Assembly (NCBI GenBank): GCA_963677755.1
Contig: OY782506.1
Span: forward strand, 1,984,001-2,048,000
DNA: 64,000 nucleotides
From: JAIOSF01 sp963677755
Lineage (GTDB): Bacteria > Campylobacterota > Campylobacteria > Campylobacterales > Arcobacteraceae
Direction: 5' to 3'
The notes beneath the pieces were generated by a model. That model was not told where the DNA came from. It made no database searches and was given only the letters and a program-made list of their open reading frames with translations. The position numbers were made by a program, and so were the translations under genes. Numbering within the stretch: position 1 is the stretch's first letter; every line of letters starts with the position of its first letter. Positions 22,316 to 31,896 of this stretch are shown piece by piece.

Positions 22316-24127
22316 CTACTCTACAGTTACACTTTTAGCTAAGTTTCTAGGCATATCTACATCATTTCCAAGTCTTACACTTATCTCCATTGAAAAAACT
22401 TGTAACACTACTAACATCTCAAAAAACTCTAACATATAGTGACCTGTTTTCGCTGTTTTTATAAAATCATCTGAAAGTTCAAATTCAAGTGGACTTATAG
22501 CACAAATAGTACTATCTCTAGCACTAAGTTCTTCCACATTTGATTTGATTTTATCATAGTGACAATGTTGTGGCATAAGTGCTATTGTAAATAGTTCTGG
22601 GTCAGCTAAAGCTATTGGACCATGTTTCATCTCTCCTGCTGGATACCCTTCTGCATGAAGATAACTTATCTCTTTTAGTTTTAATGCACCCTCCAAAGCT
22701 AAAGGATAAAATACATCTCGACCAATAAAGAAAAATCCATGACCATGAAGGTATCTTTTTGATAATCTTCGACATTTTTCATGAAGGTTATCTTCAACAA
22801 CAAGTGACTTTGGAACCTCTCTTAAAACTTTGAGTTGTTCTTGAAGTTCCTCTTCTAAGATAGTTTTATTTGCCTTAGCAAAATATAACGCCATCATCCA
22901 CAAAACTACTGTTTGTGTCGAAAATGCTTTTGTACTAGCCACTCCTTTTTCAATTCCTGCTCGTGTCAAAACTGTAGCATCTGCAACTCTTGTCATAGAA
23001 CTATTATCAACATTACACACAGCTATACTTTTAAGACCTGCTTTTTTTGCCATCTTTAGAGCTTCTAGTGTATCTGCTGTTTCACCGCTTTGAGAGATAA
23101 CTATAAAAAGTGTATCATCTTTTAAAAGTGGTTCTTTATATCTAAATTCACTTGCAATCTCTACACTACATCGTACCTTTGTGAGTCTTTCAAATAAATA
23201 TGAAGCTGTTAATCCTGCATGATAAGAAGTACCACAAGCACAAATCTTAATCTCATTTATCCCTTTGCATAAACTTTCTGCTAACTCTTCAAAATGAATA
23301 CCATCATCTTTAATCCGTCCTAGCATACTATCAGTTACTACATCATGTTGTTCATAAATCTCTTTTTCCATAAAAAATCTAAAACCATCTTTTTGAGCAA
23401 ATTGTTTGCTACTTGGTAGTGTTGTCCATTTTACCTCTTGATTAAATACAATATTTCCATCAACAGCATAACCACTTACCCCATCTTCTAGATAAACAAC
23501 ATCTTTTGCTAATCCAATAAGTGGTGCATCAGATGAAGCAAACAGTATCTCATCTTTATTATTTCCATGTGCAATAGCAAGAGGTGAACCATGTTTCATA
23601 AAAAATATTGTGTTTGGCTGTGATTTTGTAATAAGTAAAATCGAGTATGCACCTTCAAGTCTAGCAATAGTATCCAAAAATGATTTTTTAGCATCATTTG
23701 TTTTATTGAAATAGTATTCAAAAAGATGTACTATAACCTCTGTATCTGTTTGTGATACAAATTTATGCCCTGCATCTATGAGTTCATCTTTTAGCTCTTT
23801 ATAGTTTTCTATAATTCCATTATGTACCACATAAGAGTATTCTCCTAAATGTGGATGAGCATTAAGTTCTGTAGGTTTACCATGTGTTGCCCATCTAGTA
23901 TGTCCAATACCAATTGAGAAGTTGTCATTTTGAGAATCATAGAGTGAAGTATCTATTTTAGCTTCCAAATTTGCTATTTTACCAACTGCTTTAAACACAT
24001 CTAGCTTATCATCTTCGAGGATTGCGATACCAGCACTATCATACCCTCTATATTCTAACTCTCTTAATCCATCTATTAATATTTTACTTGTATTTTGTTT
24101 TCCTATATACCCGACAATTCCACACAT
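22316..24127 (-). CDS. glmS: Glutamine-fructose-6-phosphate aminotransferase
   Basis: 603 residues. MCGIVGYIG gives the N-terminal nucleophile Cys2 of the glutaminase domain, with the conserved TRWATHG and HNGIIEN motifs near residues 75 and 100. The C-terminal half holds two SIS domains (CGTSYHAGL, SQSGETADTLEAL) and ends NLAKSVTVE. Makes glucosamine-6-phosphate for peptidoglycan and lipopolysaccharide. No GlmS ribozyme-type leader was recognised upstream. Confidence 0.98.
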   Translation of the reverse strand: MCGIVGYIGKQNTSKILIDGLRELEYRGYDSAGIAILEDDKLDVFKAVGKIANLEAKIDTSLYDSQNDNFSIGIGHTRWATHGKPTELNAHPHLGEYSYVVHNGIIENYKELKDELIDAGHKFVSQTDTEVIVHLFEYYFNKTNDAKKSFLDTIARLEGAYSILLITKSQPNTIFFMKHGSPLAIAHGNNKDEILFASSDAPLIGLAKDVVYLEDGVSGYAVDGNIVFNQEVKWTTLPSSKQFAQKDGFRFFMEKEIYEQHDVVTDSMLGRIKDDGIHFEELAESLCKGINEIKICACGTSYHAGLTASYLFERLTKVRCSVEIASEFRYKEPLLKDDTLFIVISQSGETADTLEALKMAKKAGLKSIAVCNVDNSSMTRVADATVLTRAGIEKGVASTKAFSTQTVVLWMMALYFAKANKTILEEELQEQLKVLREVPKSLVVEDNLHEKCRRLSKRYLHGHGFFFIGRDVFYPLALEGALKLKEISYLHAEGYPAGEMKHGPIALADPELFTIALMPQHCHYDKIKSNVEELSARDSTICAISPLEFELSDDFIKTAKTGHYMLEFFEMLVVLQVFSMEISVRLGNDVDMPRNLAKSVTVE

Positions 24128-24190
24128 AACTGATAATACCTTTTATAAAAATTAGGCTATTATATCCAAAAAATAATTAATAGGTAGAAA

Positions 24191-24835
24191 ATGAACTGGA
24201 AAACTATCATAAAAGAAGAGCAACAAAAAGAGTATTATAAAGAGCTACAAAACTTTATAAATACTCAATATAATACAACAACCGTATATCCAAAAAAAGA
24301 AAATATTTTTAAAGCATTTGAGCTTTGTGACTATGAAAATCTCAAAGTTGTTATCATAGGGCAAGACCCTTACCATCAAAAAAATCAAGCTCAAGGTTTA
24401 GCTTTTTCAACCCCAAACCATATCAAAAATCCACCTTCAATGGTAAATATTTTAAAAGAGGTTATAAGTGATGTAGGTGATAGCAGTTGTCTTGATGGAG
24501 ATTTAACATCATGGGCCAAGCAAGGGGTTTTACTCATAAATGCAATTTTAACTGTTGAAGACAGCAAACCAAAATCACATGAAAAAAAAGGGTGGGAAAT
24601 ATTTACAGATAATATTATCAAATATATATCTACACATAATGAAAATATCATCTTTATTCTTTGGGGAGCACCTGCAATAAAAAAATCAAAACTTATTGAT
24701 GAAAAAAAACATTATATATTAACAGCACCTCATCCAAGTCCACTCTCAAGCTATAGAGGATTTTTTGGTTGTAAACATTTTAGTCAAACAAATAATATAT
24801 TGAAAAGTTTACACAAGAAAGAGATTGTATGGTAA
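24191..24835 (+). CDS. ung: Uracil-DNA glycosylase, family 1
   Basis: 214 residues. The water-activating loop GQDPYHQKNQAQGLAFS lies near residue 57, LLINAILTV near 110 and the minor-groove HPSPLSSYRGFFGCKHF near 180. Excises uracil from DNA. Its last 7 bases overlap the next gene (ATGGTAAAC). Confidence 0.97.
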   Translation: MNWKTIIKEEQQKEYYKELQNFINTQYNTTTVYPKKENIFKAFELCDYENLKVVIIGQDPYHQKNQAQGLAFSTPNHIKNPPSMVNILKEVISDVGDSSCLDGDLTSWAKQGVLLINAILTVEDSKPKSHEKKGWEIFTDNIIKYISTHNENIIFILWGAPAIKKSKLIDEKKHYILTAPHPSPLSSYRGFFGCKHFSQTNNILKSLHKKEIVW

Positions 24836-25389
24836 ACTACTATTTAGGTTTAGATATTTTATTTTTATTACTTATTATATTTAGCTGTTACTACAGTTAT
24901 CAAAGAAAAATATATCTCAAAATATTTGAATATTTTAAGATATTTTTAGCGATTACTTTATCTGCCAAACTTTCAAGCTTTACAGCTATTTTGTTACAAA
25001 AACTCTATATCACAAAAGCCGATACTTATACTACACTTATACTTATTGCTTTTGTCGTAAATCTTCTTATTTTATACTTTAGTTGGAAATATATCTTTCA
25101 ATTTACTAAAAAATATATCAATAATGAAAAGCTCAAAATACTATTTGCTAAAGTTTTTACAGGGATTGAAGTAGTAATTATCATTACATTTTCTTTCTAT
25201 ATTATAATGCAAATTTATATTGTCAAAATCTACCTTTATCCTACTTTTAAGAAAAGTTATTCTTACCCTAAAATAGAAAAATTTTACAAAAGTTTTTTAA
25301 ATGACAACTTTGTCAATATGGTTTTAGGGTCAGATACAGGAACCAACCATAAAGAGGTGATATTTAAAAGTTTTAAAAATAGTTTATAA
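24829..25389 (+). CDS. CvpA-like inner-membrane protein
   Basis: 186 residues with four predicted membrane helices (about 8-22, 36-55, 66-90, 110-135) and a charged C-terminal tail, the layout of CvpA-family proteins (colicin V production / Zn- and envelope-linked). Overlap with ung is 7 bases, so it is in the same transcript. Family assignment is by topology more than by signature residues. Confidence 0.5.
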   Translation: MVNYYLGLDILFLLLIIFSCYYSYQRKIYLKIFEYFKIFLAITLSAKLSSFTAILLQKLYITKADTYTTLILIAFVVNLLILYFSWKYIFQFTKKYINNEKLKILFAKVFTGIEVVIIITFSFYIIMQIYIVKIYLYPTFKKSYSYPKIEKFYKSFLNDNFVNMVLGSDTGTNHKEVIFKSFKNSL

Positions 25390-25476
25390 CTATGATAATA
25401 TAGTTAGATTTATCTCTTTTTTCTTCTAAGTTCGATAAAATTTGCACAAATAACTATCTTAAGGTATCAATAAACT

Positions 25477-26694
25477 ATGAAAATACTACATGCATTAGCT
25501 CAAAGACCTGGTAGAACTGGTAGTGGGGTTTTTTTACAACAACTATTTAAAGCAGGATATGATAAAGGGTATGAACAAGCTGTACTTGCAGGTGTACCTA
25601 TTAATGAACAAGATGCAGATATAGATAATTTAGATATTAAAAACTATTATCCTGTACTATTTGAAACAAAAGAACTTCCATTTTCTGTTGTTGGTATGAG
25701 TGATATTATGCCTTATCAAAGTACAATCTATAGTCAAGTTACTCAACAAATGTATGAGGCTTATGAAAAAGAATTTAAAAAAGTTATCACTAAAGCTGTT
25801 GAAGAGTTTCAACCTGATGTTGTGATATGTAATCACATTTGGCTTCTATCTACTTATATAAAAGATTTGTATCCAAACTTAAAAACTTTGGTATTATGTC
25901 ATGGAACAGATTTAAGACAACTTGAACGGGCTGAACAATTTATCCCTATTGTAAAACAAAAAGTACCAAAAAATGATTATATATTTGCACTAAATTCTGT
26001 ACAAGCAGATGAGATAAGAAAACAATATGATGTTAAATATGAACAAGTAATTGTAAGTGGAAGTGGATACAACCCAAAAATGTTTTATCCAATCAAAAAA
26101 GCAAAAAACAAAAAAATACGAATAGCTTATATAGGAAAAATTTGTTATGCAAAAGGTGTTCAAAATCTAATAAATGCTATTGATTACACAATAAATTATA
26201 AAAATATTGAACTTAATCTCATAGGAAAAGGTAATGCAATAGAAAGTGATAATATAATAAAAAGTATAGATTCTAAAAAAACTGAAATACACTATCTAGG
26301 TGCTTTACCCCAAGATGAACTTGAACAACTTTTAAAAACTTCTGATATTTTTATACTTCCCTCTTTTTTTGAGGGACTACCTTTAGTTGTTATAGAAGCT
26401 TTAGCCTCAGGGGCAAAAGTTATTTGTACAGATTTACCAGGGTTGGATAACTTTTTAGGTGAAAAACTAAAACAATTAGATGCGATAAGATATGTTGATA
26501 TGCCAAGATTAAAAGATGTTGATGTACCTTTTGAAGAAGATATAGAGAGTTTTGAACAAGAATTAATAACTAAAATAGATGAAGTAAGTTATGAGATTAT
26601 CAATAATAAAGAGTATAAAATAGATGAAGTTATAGAAAACCTTAAAGATAAAACATGGACTGGATTATTTAATAGACTAGAAAAAATGTTTTAA
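25477..26694 (+). CDS. GT4-family glycosyltransferase
   Basis: 405 residues, two-Rossmann GT-B fold. The N-terminal part has HALAQRPGRTGSGVFLQQL; the C-terminal half has the GT4 E-x7-E motif in LPSFFEGLPLVVIEALASGA near residue 295 and IRIAYIGKICYAKGVQNLI near 205. Transfers a nucleotide-activated sugar to an unknown acceptor. It has its own upstream region and is not in an obvious polysaccharide cluster. Confidence 0.9.
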   Translation: MKILHALAQRPGRTGSGVFLQQLFKAGYDKGYEQAVLAGVPINEQDADIDNLDIKNYYPVLFETKELPFSVVGMSDIMPYQSTIYSQVTQQMYEAYEKEFKKVITKAVEEFQPDVVICNHIWLLSTYIKDLYPNLKTLVLCHGTDLRQLERAEQFIPIVKQKVPKNDYIFALNSVQADEIRKQYDVKYEQVIVSGSGYNPKMFYPIKKAKNKKIRIAYIGKICYAKGVQNLINAIDYTINYKNIELNLIGKGNAIESDNIIKSIDSKKTEIHYLGALPQDELEQLLKTSDIFILPSFFEGLPLVVIEALASGAKVICTDLPGLDNFLGEKLKQLDAIRYVDMPRLKDVDVPFEEDIESFEQELITKIDEVSYEIINNKEYKIDEVIENLKDKTWTGLFNRLEKMF

Positions 26695-26697
26695 TTA

Positions 26698-28527
26698 CTA
26701 CAACGATTCAAGTTTTATATCATATTGTTCAACTATTTCATCAAGTTTCAGTTGCTTCTCTTCAAGTAACTCAAACTTATCTTCCACCTCTTTTTCATTT
26801 TTTGTAATAATAGATGAAAGTTCTATTACTGCACTATTATCTCCGCTATTTGAAGCAGCTATAAGTTCTGATTGTTTTTTTTCAATCAAATCTTCAATCT
26901 CAATAATAGAGTTTTCTAACTTTTCCACCTCTTTTTTTAAAGGGGAAGTGAGTTTATTTCTCTCTTGTATTAATGACGCTCTTTGTTTTTTATTCTCTTT
27001 TTTATTTACTTTAGGTGCTTTTTTTGCTGTTTGTTCAAACTCTTCATCTTCCCAACCAATCTTTTCTAAAAACTCATCATATGTTCCATTAAAATAGTCT
27101 GCACCTTGCGAAGAAAATACTATTAATCTATCACAAACCTCTCTTAAAAGCTTTTCACTATGGGTAACTACTATACAAGAACCTTTAAAGTTTTTAATAG
27201 CTTTTGTCAAAGAATCAATTGACTGCATATCAAGATGATTTGTAGGCTCATCAAGAAACAATAGATTTACATCTTTTGCTAAAATTTGCCCAAGCATCAC
27301 CCTACTTTTTTCTCCACCTGAAAGTAAAGATATTTTCTTTTTAGCATCATCTCCACTAAACATCATAGAGCCACAAATAACTCGAACTGTAGATTCTGCT
27401 AATTTAGAATTTGCAACATAGATCTCATCCATGATACTATTCTTTGGATTTAAGTGTGCGATATTTGTTTGTCCAAAATGTCCAAAAGATGTGGAAAGAT
27501 GATAATCAACAGTTCCTGTAACTTGCTTTAGCTCTTGTGCAATTGTATTTAAAAGTGTTGATTTCCCTTTCCCATTTTTCCCTATAATTCCTAATGTTTC
27601 CCCTTTTTTTAAAGAAAATGAAATATCTTTAAATAAAATATTGTCGCTCTTGTATCCAAAACTTAAATCTTTTACATCAAGTAATACTTTTGCAGGGGTA
27701 TCTTTGTAGTTAAAATCAAACTCCAATGTTGCTTCATCAACAATTGAATCCATATCATCCATTTTTTCTAGTAACTTCACTTTTGATTGTGCTTGTGCTG
27801 CTGTTGAAGCTCGTGCTTTATTTTTGGCTATAAATTCCTCTAGCTCTTTTCTTTTTTTATCTTGAGAGATTCTTTGTTTTTCATAGTGTTCATCATCTGC
27901 TGCTAATTGCTCATAAAACTTATATGTATCACCTTTGATAGTAAATAATGTTTTTCTTACTATACCCATTGTGTGAGTTGAAACTGCATCCATAAAATCT
28001 CTATCATGAGTAATAAGGATAACCTCCCCATCAAAGTTTTGTAAAAAGTTTTTTAACCATCGAAGTGAGAGAATATCAAGGTAGTTTGTAGGCTCATCCA
28101 AAAGTAATAAATTTGGCTCAGTGATAAGTAGTTTTGCAAGATTTATACGAATTTGATACCCTCCTGAAAAAGACAGAGGATCTTTCTCTAAATCTTCTTG
28201 GGAAAATCCCAAACCAAATAAAATTTTCTCAACTTTATAGATACTAAACTTATCATCTTCACTTAAAGCTAAGGCAGTTTCATCTACTAGTGTTTTTTCA
28301 CTAAACTCAAGATGCTGTTTAAGAGCACCTATTTTATACCCCTTGGGAATTGAAATCTCCCCATCATCGCAATGTTCTTCTTGAAGTATTAGTTTAAATA
28401 AAGTTGATTTACCTGTACCGTTTCTCCCTACAAGCCCTACTCTATCGCCTGAGTTTAATCTGAAATTGAGATTTGAAAAAAGTTCTTTAGTGCCAAAATG
28501 TTTTGAAATATTTGTTAGTTGTATCAT
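26698..28527 (-). CDS. ABC-F family ATPase (ribosome-associated type)
   Basis: 609 residues, two ABC ATPase domains without membrane segments. First domain Walker A GRNGTGKSTLF near 36 and signature LSFSGGYQIRINLA; second Walker A GKNGKGKSTLLN near 315 and LLSGGEKSRVMLGQ. A lysine/glutamate-rich linker lies between, and a coiled coil (about 535-609) follows, as in Uup/YheS-type proteins. Acts on translating ribosomes by family analogy. Converges on the glycosyltransferase gene with 3 bases between. Confidence 0.92.
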   Translation of the reverse strand: MIQLTNISKHFGTKELFSNLNFRLNSGDRVGLVGRNGTGKSTLFKLILQEEHCDDGEISIPKGYKIGALKQHLEFSEKTLVDETALALSEDDKFSIYKVEKILFGLGFSQEDLEKDPLSFSGGYQIRINLAKLLITEPNLLLLDEPTNYLDILSLRWLKNFLQNFDGEVILITHDRDFMDAVSTHTMGIVRKTLFTIKGDTYKFYEQLAADDEHYEKQRISQDKKRKELEEFIAKNKARASTAAQAQSKVKLLEKMDDMDSIVDEATLEFDFNYKDTPAKVLLDVKDLSFGYKSDNILFKDISFSLKKGETLGIIGKNGKGKSTLLNTIAQELKQVTGTVDYHLSTSFGHFGQTNIAHLNPKNSIMDEIYVANSKLAESTVRVICGSMMFSGDDAKKKISLLSGGEKSRVMLGQILAKDVNLLFLDEPTNHLDMQSIDSLTKAIKNFKGSCIVVTHSEKLLREVCDRLIVFSSQGADYFNGTYDEFLEKIGWEDEEFEQTAKKAPKVNKKENKKQRASLIQERNKLTSPLKKEVEKLENSIIEIEDLIEKKQSELIAASNSGDNSAVIELSSIITKNEKEVEDKFELLEEKQLKLDEIVEQYDIKLESL

Positions 28528-28661
28528 AATTCTCTTTATCTATTTGTGATTTTTAATTATATTGATGCGATTATATTATAATCTTTGTTATAGTTACTTG
28601 TACTCTTAACCTTAGGTACAAATCTTGCATTTAAAACTACAATATATCAAAAGGATTTACT

Positions 28662-29039
28662 ATGGAAGAGAATATTTACCAAAAAGCTTATGATTGGGCA
28701 CTGAAACATAATTTTGAGCCTATTGAGATAGACTATGCTGCAAGACTTGCTTTAAAGATGTTAGATGATTCATGTAATATGTCTCATGAAGAGAGAAAAG
28801 TATTTTTTTATGTTTATGATGCCATAAGTGATAAAGAGGATTTAGCCCTAGAGGATGAAGTAAATCAACTTCTTAAATTAACAAGAGATAGAGATACAAT
28901 ATTTTCAAAACCTGAATTTGCCCCTCTGGTTCATGCTGCCAAAATAGATGTAATGCAATCAACAGAAAAAAAGTTTATGAAAAGATTTAAAAAATTAGTA
29001 CGACAAAACTTAGGAATGTTAGAAACTGATGATAAATAA
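28662..29039 (+). CDS. Conserved-looking hypothetical protein, 125 residues
   Basis: Acidic-to-basic, all-helical soluble protein with no domain I recognise. AAAAGGATTT lies before the ATG. Divergent from the ABC-F gene and upstream of the copper operon, but with a separate intergenic region. Function unknown. Confidence 0.7.
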   Translation: MEENIYQKAYDWALKHNFEPIEIDYAARLALKMLDDSCNMSHEERKVFFYVYDAISDKEDLALEDEVNQLLKLTRDRDTIFSKPEFAPLVHAAKIDVMQSTEKKFMKRFKKLVRQNLGMLETDDK

Positions 29040-29090
29040 CTTTTTAATAAATTGAGTGAAAAGAGATATATTTTCAAAATATATTAAAAT

Positions 29091-29108
29091 TTAACATTCA
29101 TTTAACAT
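29091..29108 (+). promoter_or_regulatory. TTAACAT direct repeat with 11-base period before the copper operon
   Basis: TTAACAT starts at 29091 and again at 29102, one helical turn apart, immediately before an AT-rich -10-like TATAAAAT (29115-29122). This spacing is typical of binding sites for OmpR/PhoB-type response regulators. The gene downstream is a copper chaperone, so a copper- or phosphate-responsive regulator is possible. Confidence 0.4.
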
Positions 29109-29144
29109 TGATATTATAAAATCATCGGTTAAAAGGAAAAATTA

Positions 29145-29624
29145 ATGAAAAAATTATTTATTTTAACACTTATTAGTGTATCAACTTTATTTGCTTCAAG
29201 TATTGATATTAAAGATGCTTATGTACGAGCAACACCTCCTGGTCTTCCAAATTCAGCAGCATTTATGAGTGTAGAAAACAGAACTACTAGTGATATTGAC
29301 ATTTTAAAAGCTTCTTCATCTATTGCAAAAGCTGTAGAGTTACATACTCATGATATGAAAAATGGTGTAATGAAAATGTATCAAGTACCAAAAATAACTG
29401 TACCAAAAAATGGGAAAACAGTACTTAAACCAGGTGGATTTCATATTATGCTTATTGGATTATACAGTCCACTTAAAGAGGGTGAAACAGTCACTTTAAC
29501 TTTAGAGTTTTCTAATGGTGAAACTAAAACCATAACTGCACCTATAAAAAGTGTTATGGGTGGGATGAAACATCATAATATGGATCATAGTAAAATGAAT
29601 CATACCATGAAACACAACAACTAA
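29145..29624 (+). CDS. Periplasmic copper chaperone PCuAC
   Basis: 159 residues with a signal peptide (LFAS cleavage near 18). The PCuAC copper motif H-x-M-x10-M-x21-H-x-M is visible: ELHTHDMKNG ... MYQVP ... GGFHIML. The C-terminus is a His/Met-rich tail (MKHHNMDHSKMNHTMKHNN). It passes Cu(I) to cytochrome oxidase assembly factors. First gene of a three-gene operon with a FixH-like protein and SCO. Confidence 0.9.
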   Translation: MKKLFILTLISVSTLFASSIDIKDAYVRATPPGLPNSAAFMSVENRTTSDIDILKASSSIAKAVELHTHDMKNGVMKMYQVPKITVPKNGKTVLKPGGFHIMLIGLYSPLKEGETVTLTLEFSNGETKTITAPIKSVMGGMKHHNMDHSKMNHTMKHNN

Positions 29625-29628
29625 ACAA

Positions 29629-30120
29629 ATGTCTCAACAACACACACAAGATACTCTAAAAAGTACATTAGTTTCTATATCTATTGTACTTTTAATCGTA
29701 GTAGGGTATTTTTTTATAGATTTTAATGCCTTGTATCAATCTTTTAAAGGTGATGCAGATTTTATTACTCAGAAAAAAAGTTGTGATTTACATAAATCAT
29801 CTTGTAACATTACTATCCAAGATGGGACAACTTTTGAACTTGAAATAACACCAAAAACAATTCCACTAATGGAACAAATCACTTTTAAAATAAAAAGCAA
29901 TAATCCAAATCTAAAAAATTTAAAACTGAATATCTATGCAACAAATATGTTTATGGGGGATTTAAATCTACCTATTAAAAACCTAGGTGATGGAAAGTAT
30001 GAAGCAACTGGTATGCTTCCAACTTGCCCTGTTGGAGATATGCTTTGGAATGCAGATATACGAGTTGAAAAACTTGATAAAACTATTGGAGCTAGATTCC
30101 AATTTAAAACGGATAAATAG
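29629..30120 (+). CDS. FixH/YtkA-like membrane-anchored protein
   Basis: 163 residues with one N-terminal membrane helix (about 13-32) and a periplasmic beta-sandwich-like part containing MFMGDLNLPIKNLGDGKYEA and a conserved cysteine pair (CDLHKSSCN; TCPVGDM). FixH-like and YtkA-like proteins are linked to copper loading of cbb3 oxidases, which fits its place between PCuAC and SCO. Family assignment is moderate. Confidence 0.55.
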   Translation: MSQQHTQDTLKSTLVSISIVLLIVVGYFFIDFNALYQSFKGDADFITQKKSCDLHKSSCNITIQDGTTFELEITPKTIPLMEQITFKIKSNNPNLKNLKLNIYATNMFMGDLNLPIKNLGDGKYEATGMLPTCPVGDMLWNADIRVEKLDKTIGARFQFKTDK

Positions 30121-30693
30121 ATGAAAAAACTTTTTAAAATAATTGTACTTATCTCTGTGTCTATAATGTTAATTGCTATTATTAAACCTTTTGTTGATGA
30201 TTATAAAGAGCAAAAACAATATGATTTTACAGTTGATACTATAGATGGACAAAGAGATAAAAATAGTTTCAAAGGAAAAGTCTTGGCTGTTTACTTTGGA
30301 TATACTTTTTGTCCTGATGTTTGCCCCACTTCATTAAGCTCCTTAGCCTATGCTATCAACCAACTTCCAAAAGAGAAAACAAAAGATGTGGTGGGATTAT
30401 TTATTAGTGTTGATCCAAATAGAGATACACCAAAAAGTCTTAAAACCTATGCTGAATATTTTCATCCAAATTTTATTGGAGCGACCTCAAATAAATCAAA
30501 TATAGATGATATTACTAAAAGATATAAATCCTACTATAAAAAAATACAGCTCAAAGATTCAGCCATGGGGTACTCTATTTCACATACCTCTTTTATCTAT
30601 CTTTTTGATAAAGATGGAAAATTTATAACAAAAGTTGACCACTTCTCAGACCCTACTAAAATAAAAGCAAGTTTAGAAGAGGTTTTAAAATAG
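30121..30693 (+). CDS. SCO1/SenC-family copper protein
   Basis: 190 residues with an N-terminal signal anchor. The C-x3-C copper site is in FGYTFCPDVCPTSLSSL near residue 63, and the partner histidine is in ISHTSFIYLFD near 157. Delivers copper to the CuA/CuB site of cytochrome oxidase or acts as a thiol reductase there. Last gene of the copper operon, directly abutting the stop of the FixH-like gene. Confidence 0.93.
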   Translation: MKKLFKIIVLISVSIMLIAIIKPFVDDYKEQKQYDFTVDTIDGQRDKNSFKGKVLAVYFGYTFCPDVCPTSLSSLAYAINQLPKEKTKDVVGLFISVDPNRDTPKSLKTYAEYFHPNFIGATSNKSNIDDITKRYKSYYKKIQLKDSAMGYSISHTSFIYLFDKDGKFITKVDHFSDPTKIKASLEEVLK

Positions 30694-30711
30694 GTCTCTT
30701 CTAGTTTATAA

Positions 30712-31128
30712 TCAAAGTTTTCTATTTTGATATTTTGACCAATCGGGTACTTTATGAATATATCCTTTAAAAAGAGGTGATGAAATTATAAAATCAGCTG
30801 TTTGTCGATTTGTTGCTATTGGTATTCTATAGGTATCACAAATTCGTCTTAAGGCTGTAATATCTGGTTCATGAGGTTGTTGTGCCATTGGATCAACAAA
30901 GAAAAAAAGAATAGCAATATTACTTTCTGCTATCATTGCCCCTAGTTGTTGATCACCACCTAAGGGGCCTGATTTTAGACAATGCACTTTAAATCCCTTC
31001 TCTTGTAGAAGTTTTCCTGTTGTACCAGTTGCGTATATACTATGATCTTCTAAAGTACCTTTGTTATACAAAGCCCACTCTATTAAATCAACTTTAAGAT
31101 TGTCATGTGCTACAAGTGCGATATTCAT
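30712..31128 (-). CDS. mgsA: Methylglyoxal synthase
   Basis: 138 residues. VAHDNLKVDL at the N-terminus, TGTTGKLLQEKG near 47, SGPLGGDQQLGAMI near 64 and the D-P-M-x2-Q-P-H-E-P-D motif near 91 match MgsA throughout. Turns dihydroxyacetone phosphate into methylglyoxal to release phosphate. Converges with the SCO gene. Confidence 0.96.
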   Translation of the reverse strand: MNIALVAHDNLKVDLIEWALYNKGTLEDHSIYATGTTGKLLQEKGFKVHCLKSGPLGGDQQLGAMIAESNIAILFFFVDPMAQQPHEPDITALRRICDTYRIPIATNRQTADFIISSPLFKGYIHKVPDWSKYQNRKL

Positions 31129-31260
31129 AGTTTAACCTTTTGTTTTTTTAATTGTAACATAAATATATACTCTATTTTATACATTACTTATTAAAATACC
31201 TTAAAATCAAAAAGGTATCTATGATATAATTATTCTTCAAAATAGCCATAGAGAGATTAA

Positions 31261-31890
31261 ATGAATTTAGAAAAATTAAAAGATTTAGAAGCAGAATTTT
31301 TAGAACAATATCCCACAGGTTTTAAAGATGAACAATTTTTTCCACAAATAAAAAAGTTCAATCCTGAAAAGTTAGAGTTTTTTGCAAAAGAATCACTTAA
31401 AAAAGAGAACTTCTCAAATCCAAGCCTTGTAGTAGAAGGCTTTTTTAAAACAGTCCAAAAAGCAGTAATGGTTTCACTCTTTGATAAACTAAAATTAAAA
31501 GATGCAATCGCAAGCTTGAACTCTTATGAAAAAGATATGTTGAGTATCGAAATATACGAACTCTTATATGGAGATAAAAAAGCAGGATTTGAAGGTTTAG
31601 TAGAATTTTTGGCTCCCTACAACTTAGCAAAATGGACCATAGTAAGTGTCACTCCTTACTGTATAAATAGACATACCGAATACTTCATCAAACCAACTAC
31701 AACCAAAAATATCATTAAATATTTTGAACTAAAAGATTGTATCTATAAACCAAGACCAAGTTTTGAATTTTATGAAAACTACACAAAAGCTTTAGATGAG
31801 ATGAAAAAAAATCTAGATGACTCACTTACTTTTGATAATGTTGCGTTTACTAGTTTCTTTAAAATTGCTATAGAGATGTGTGAGGATTAA
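31261..31890 (+). CDS. Hypothetical protein, 209 residues
   Basis: Soluble helical protein, no domain recognised. AGAG before the ATG is a plausible ribosome site. It converges on the ORF6N gene with 6 bases between the stops. Ordinary codon use suggests a resident gene. Function unknown. Confidence 0.7.
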   Translation: MNLEKLKDLEAEFLEQYPTGFKDEQFFPQIKKFNPEKLEFFAKESLKKENFSNPSLVVEGFFKTVQKAVMVSLFDKLKLKDAIASLNSYEKDMLSIEIYELLYGDKKAGFEGLVEFLAPYNLAKWTIVSVTPYCINRHTEYFIKPTTTKNIIKYFELKDCIYKPRPSFEFYENYTKALDEMKKNLDDSLTFDNVAFTSFFKIAIEMCED

Positions 31891-31896
31891 CTATAA

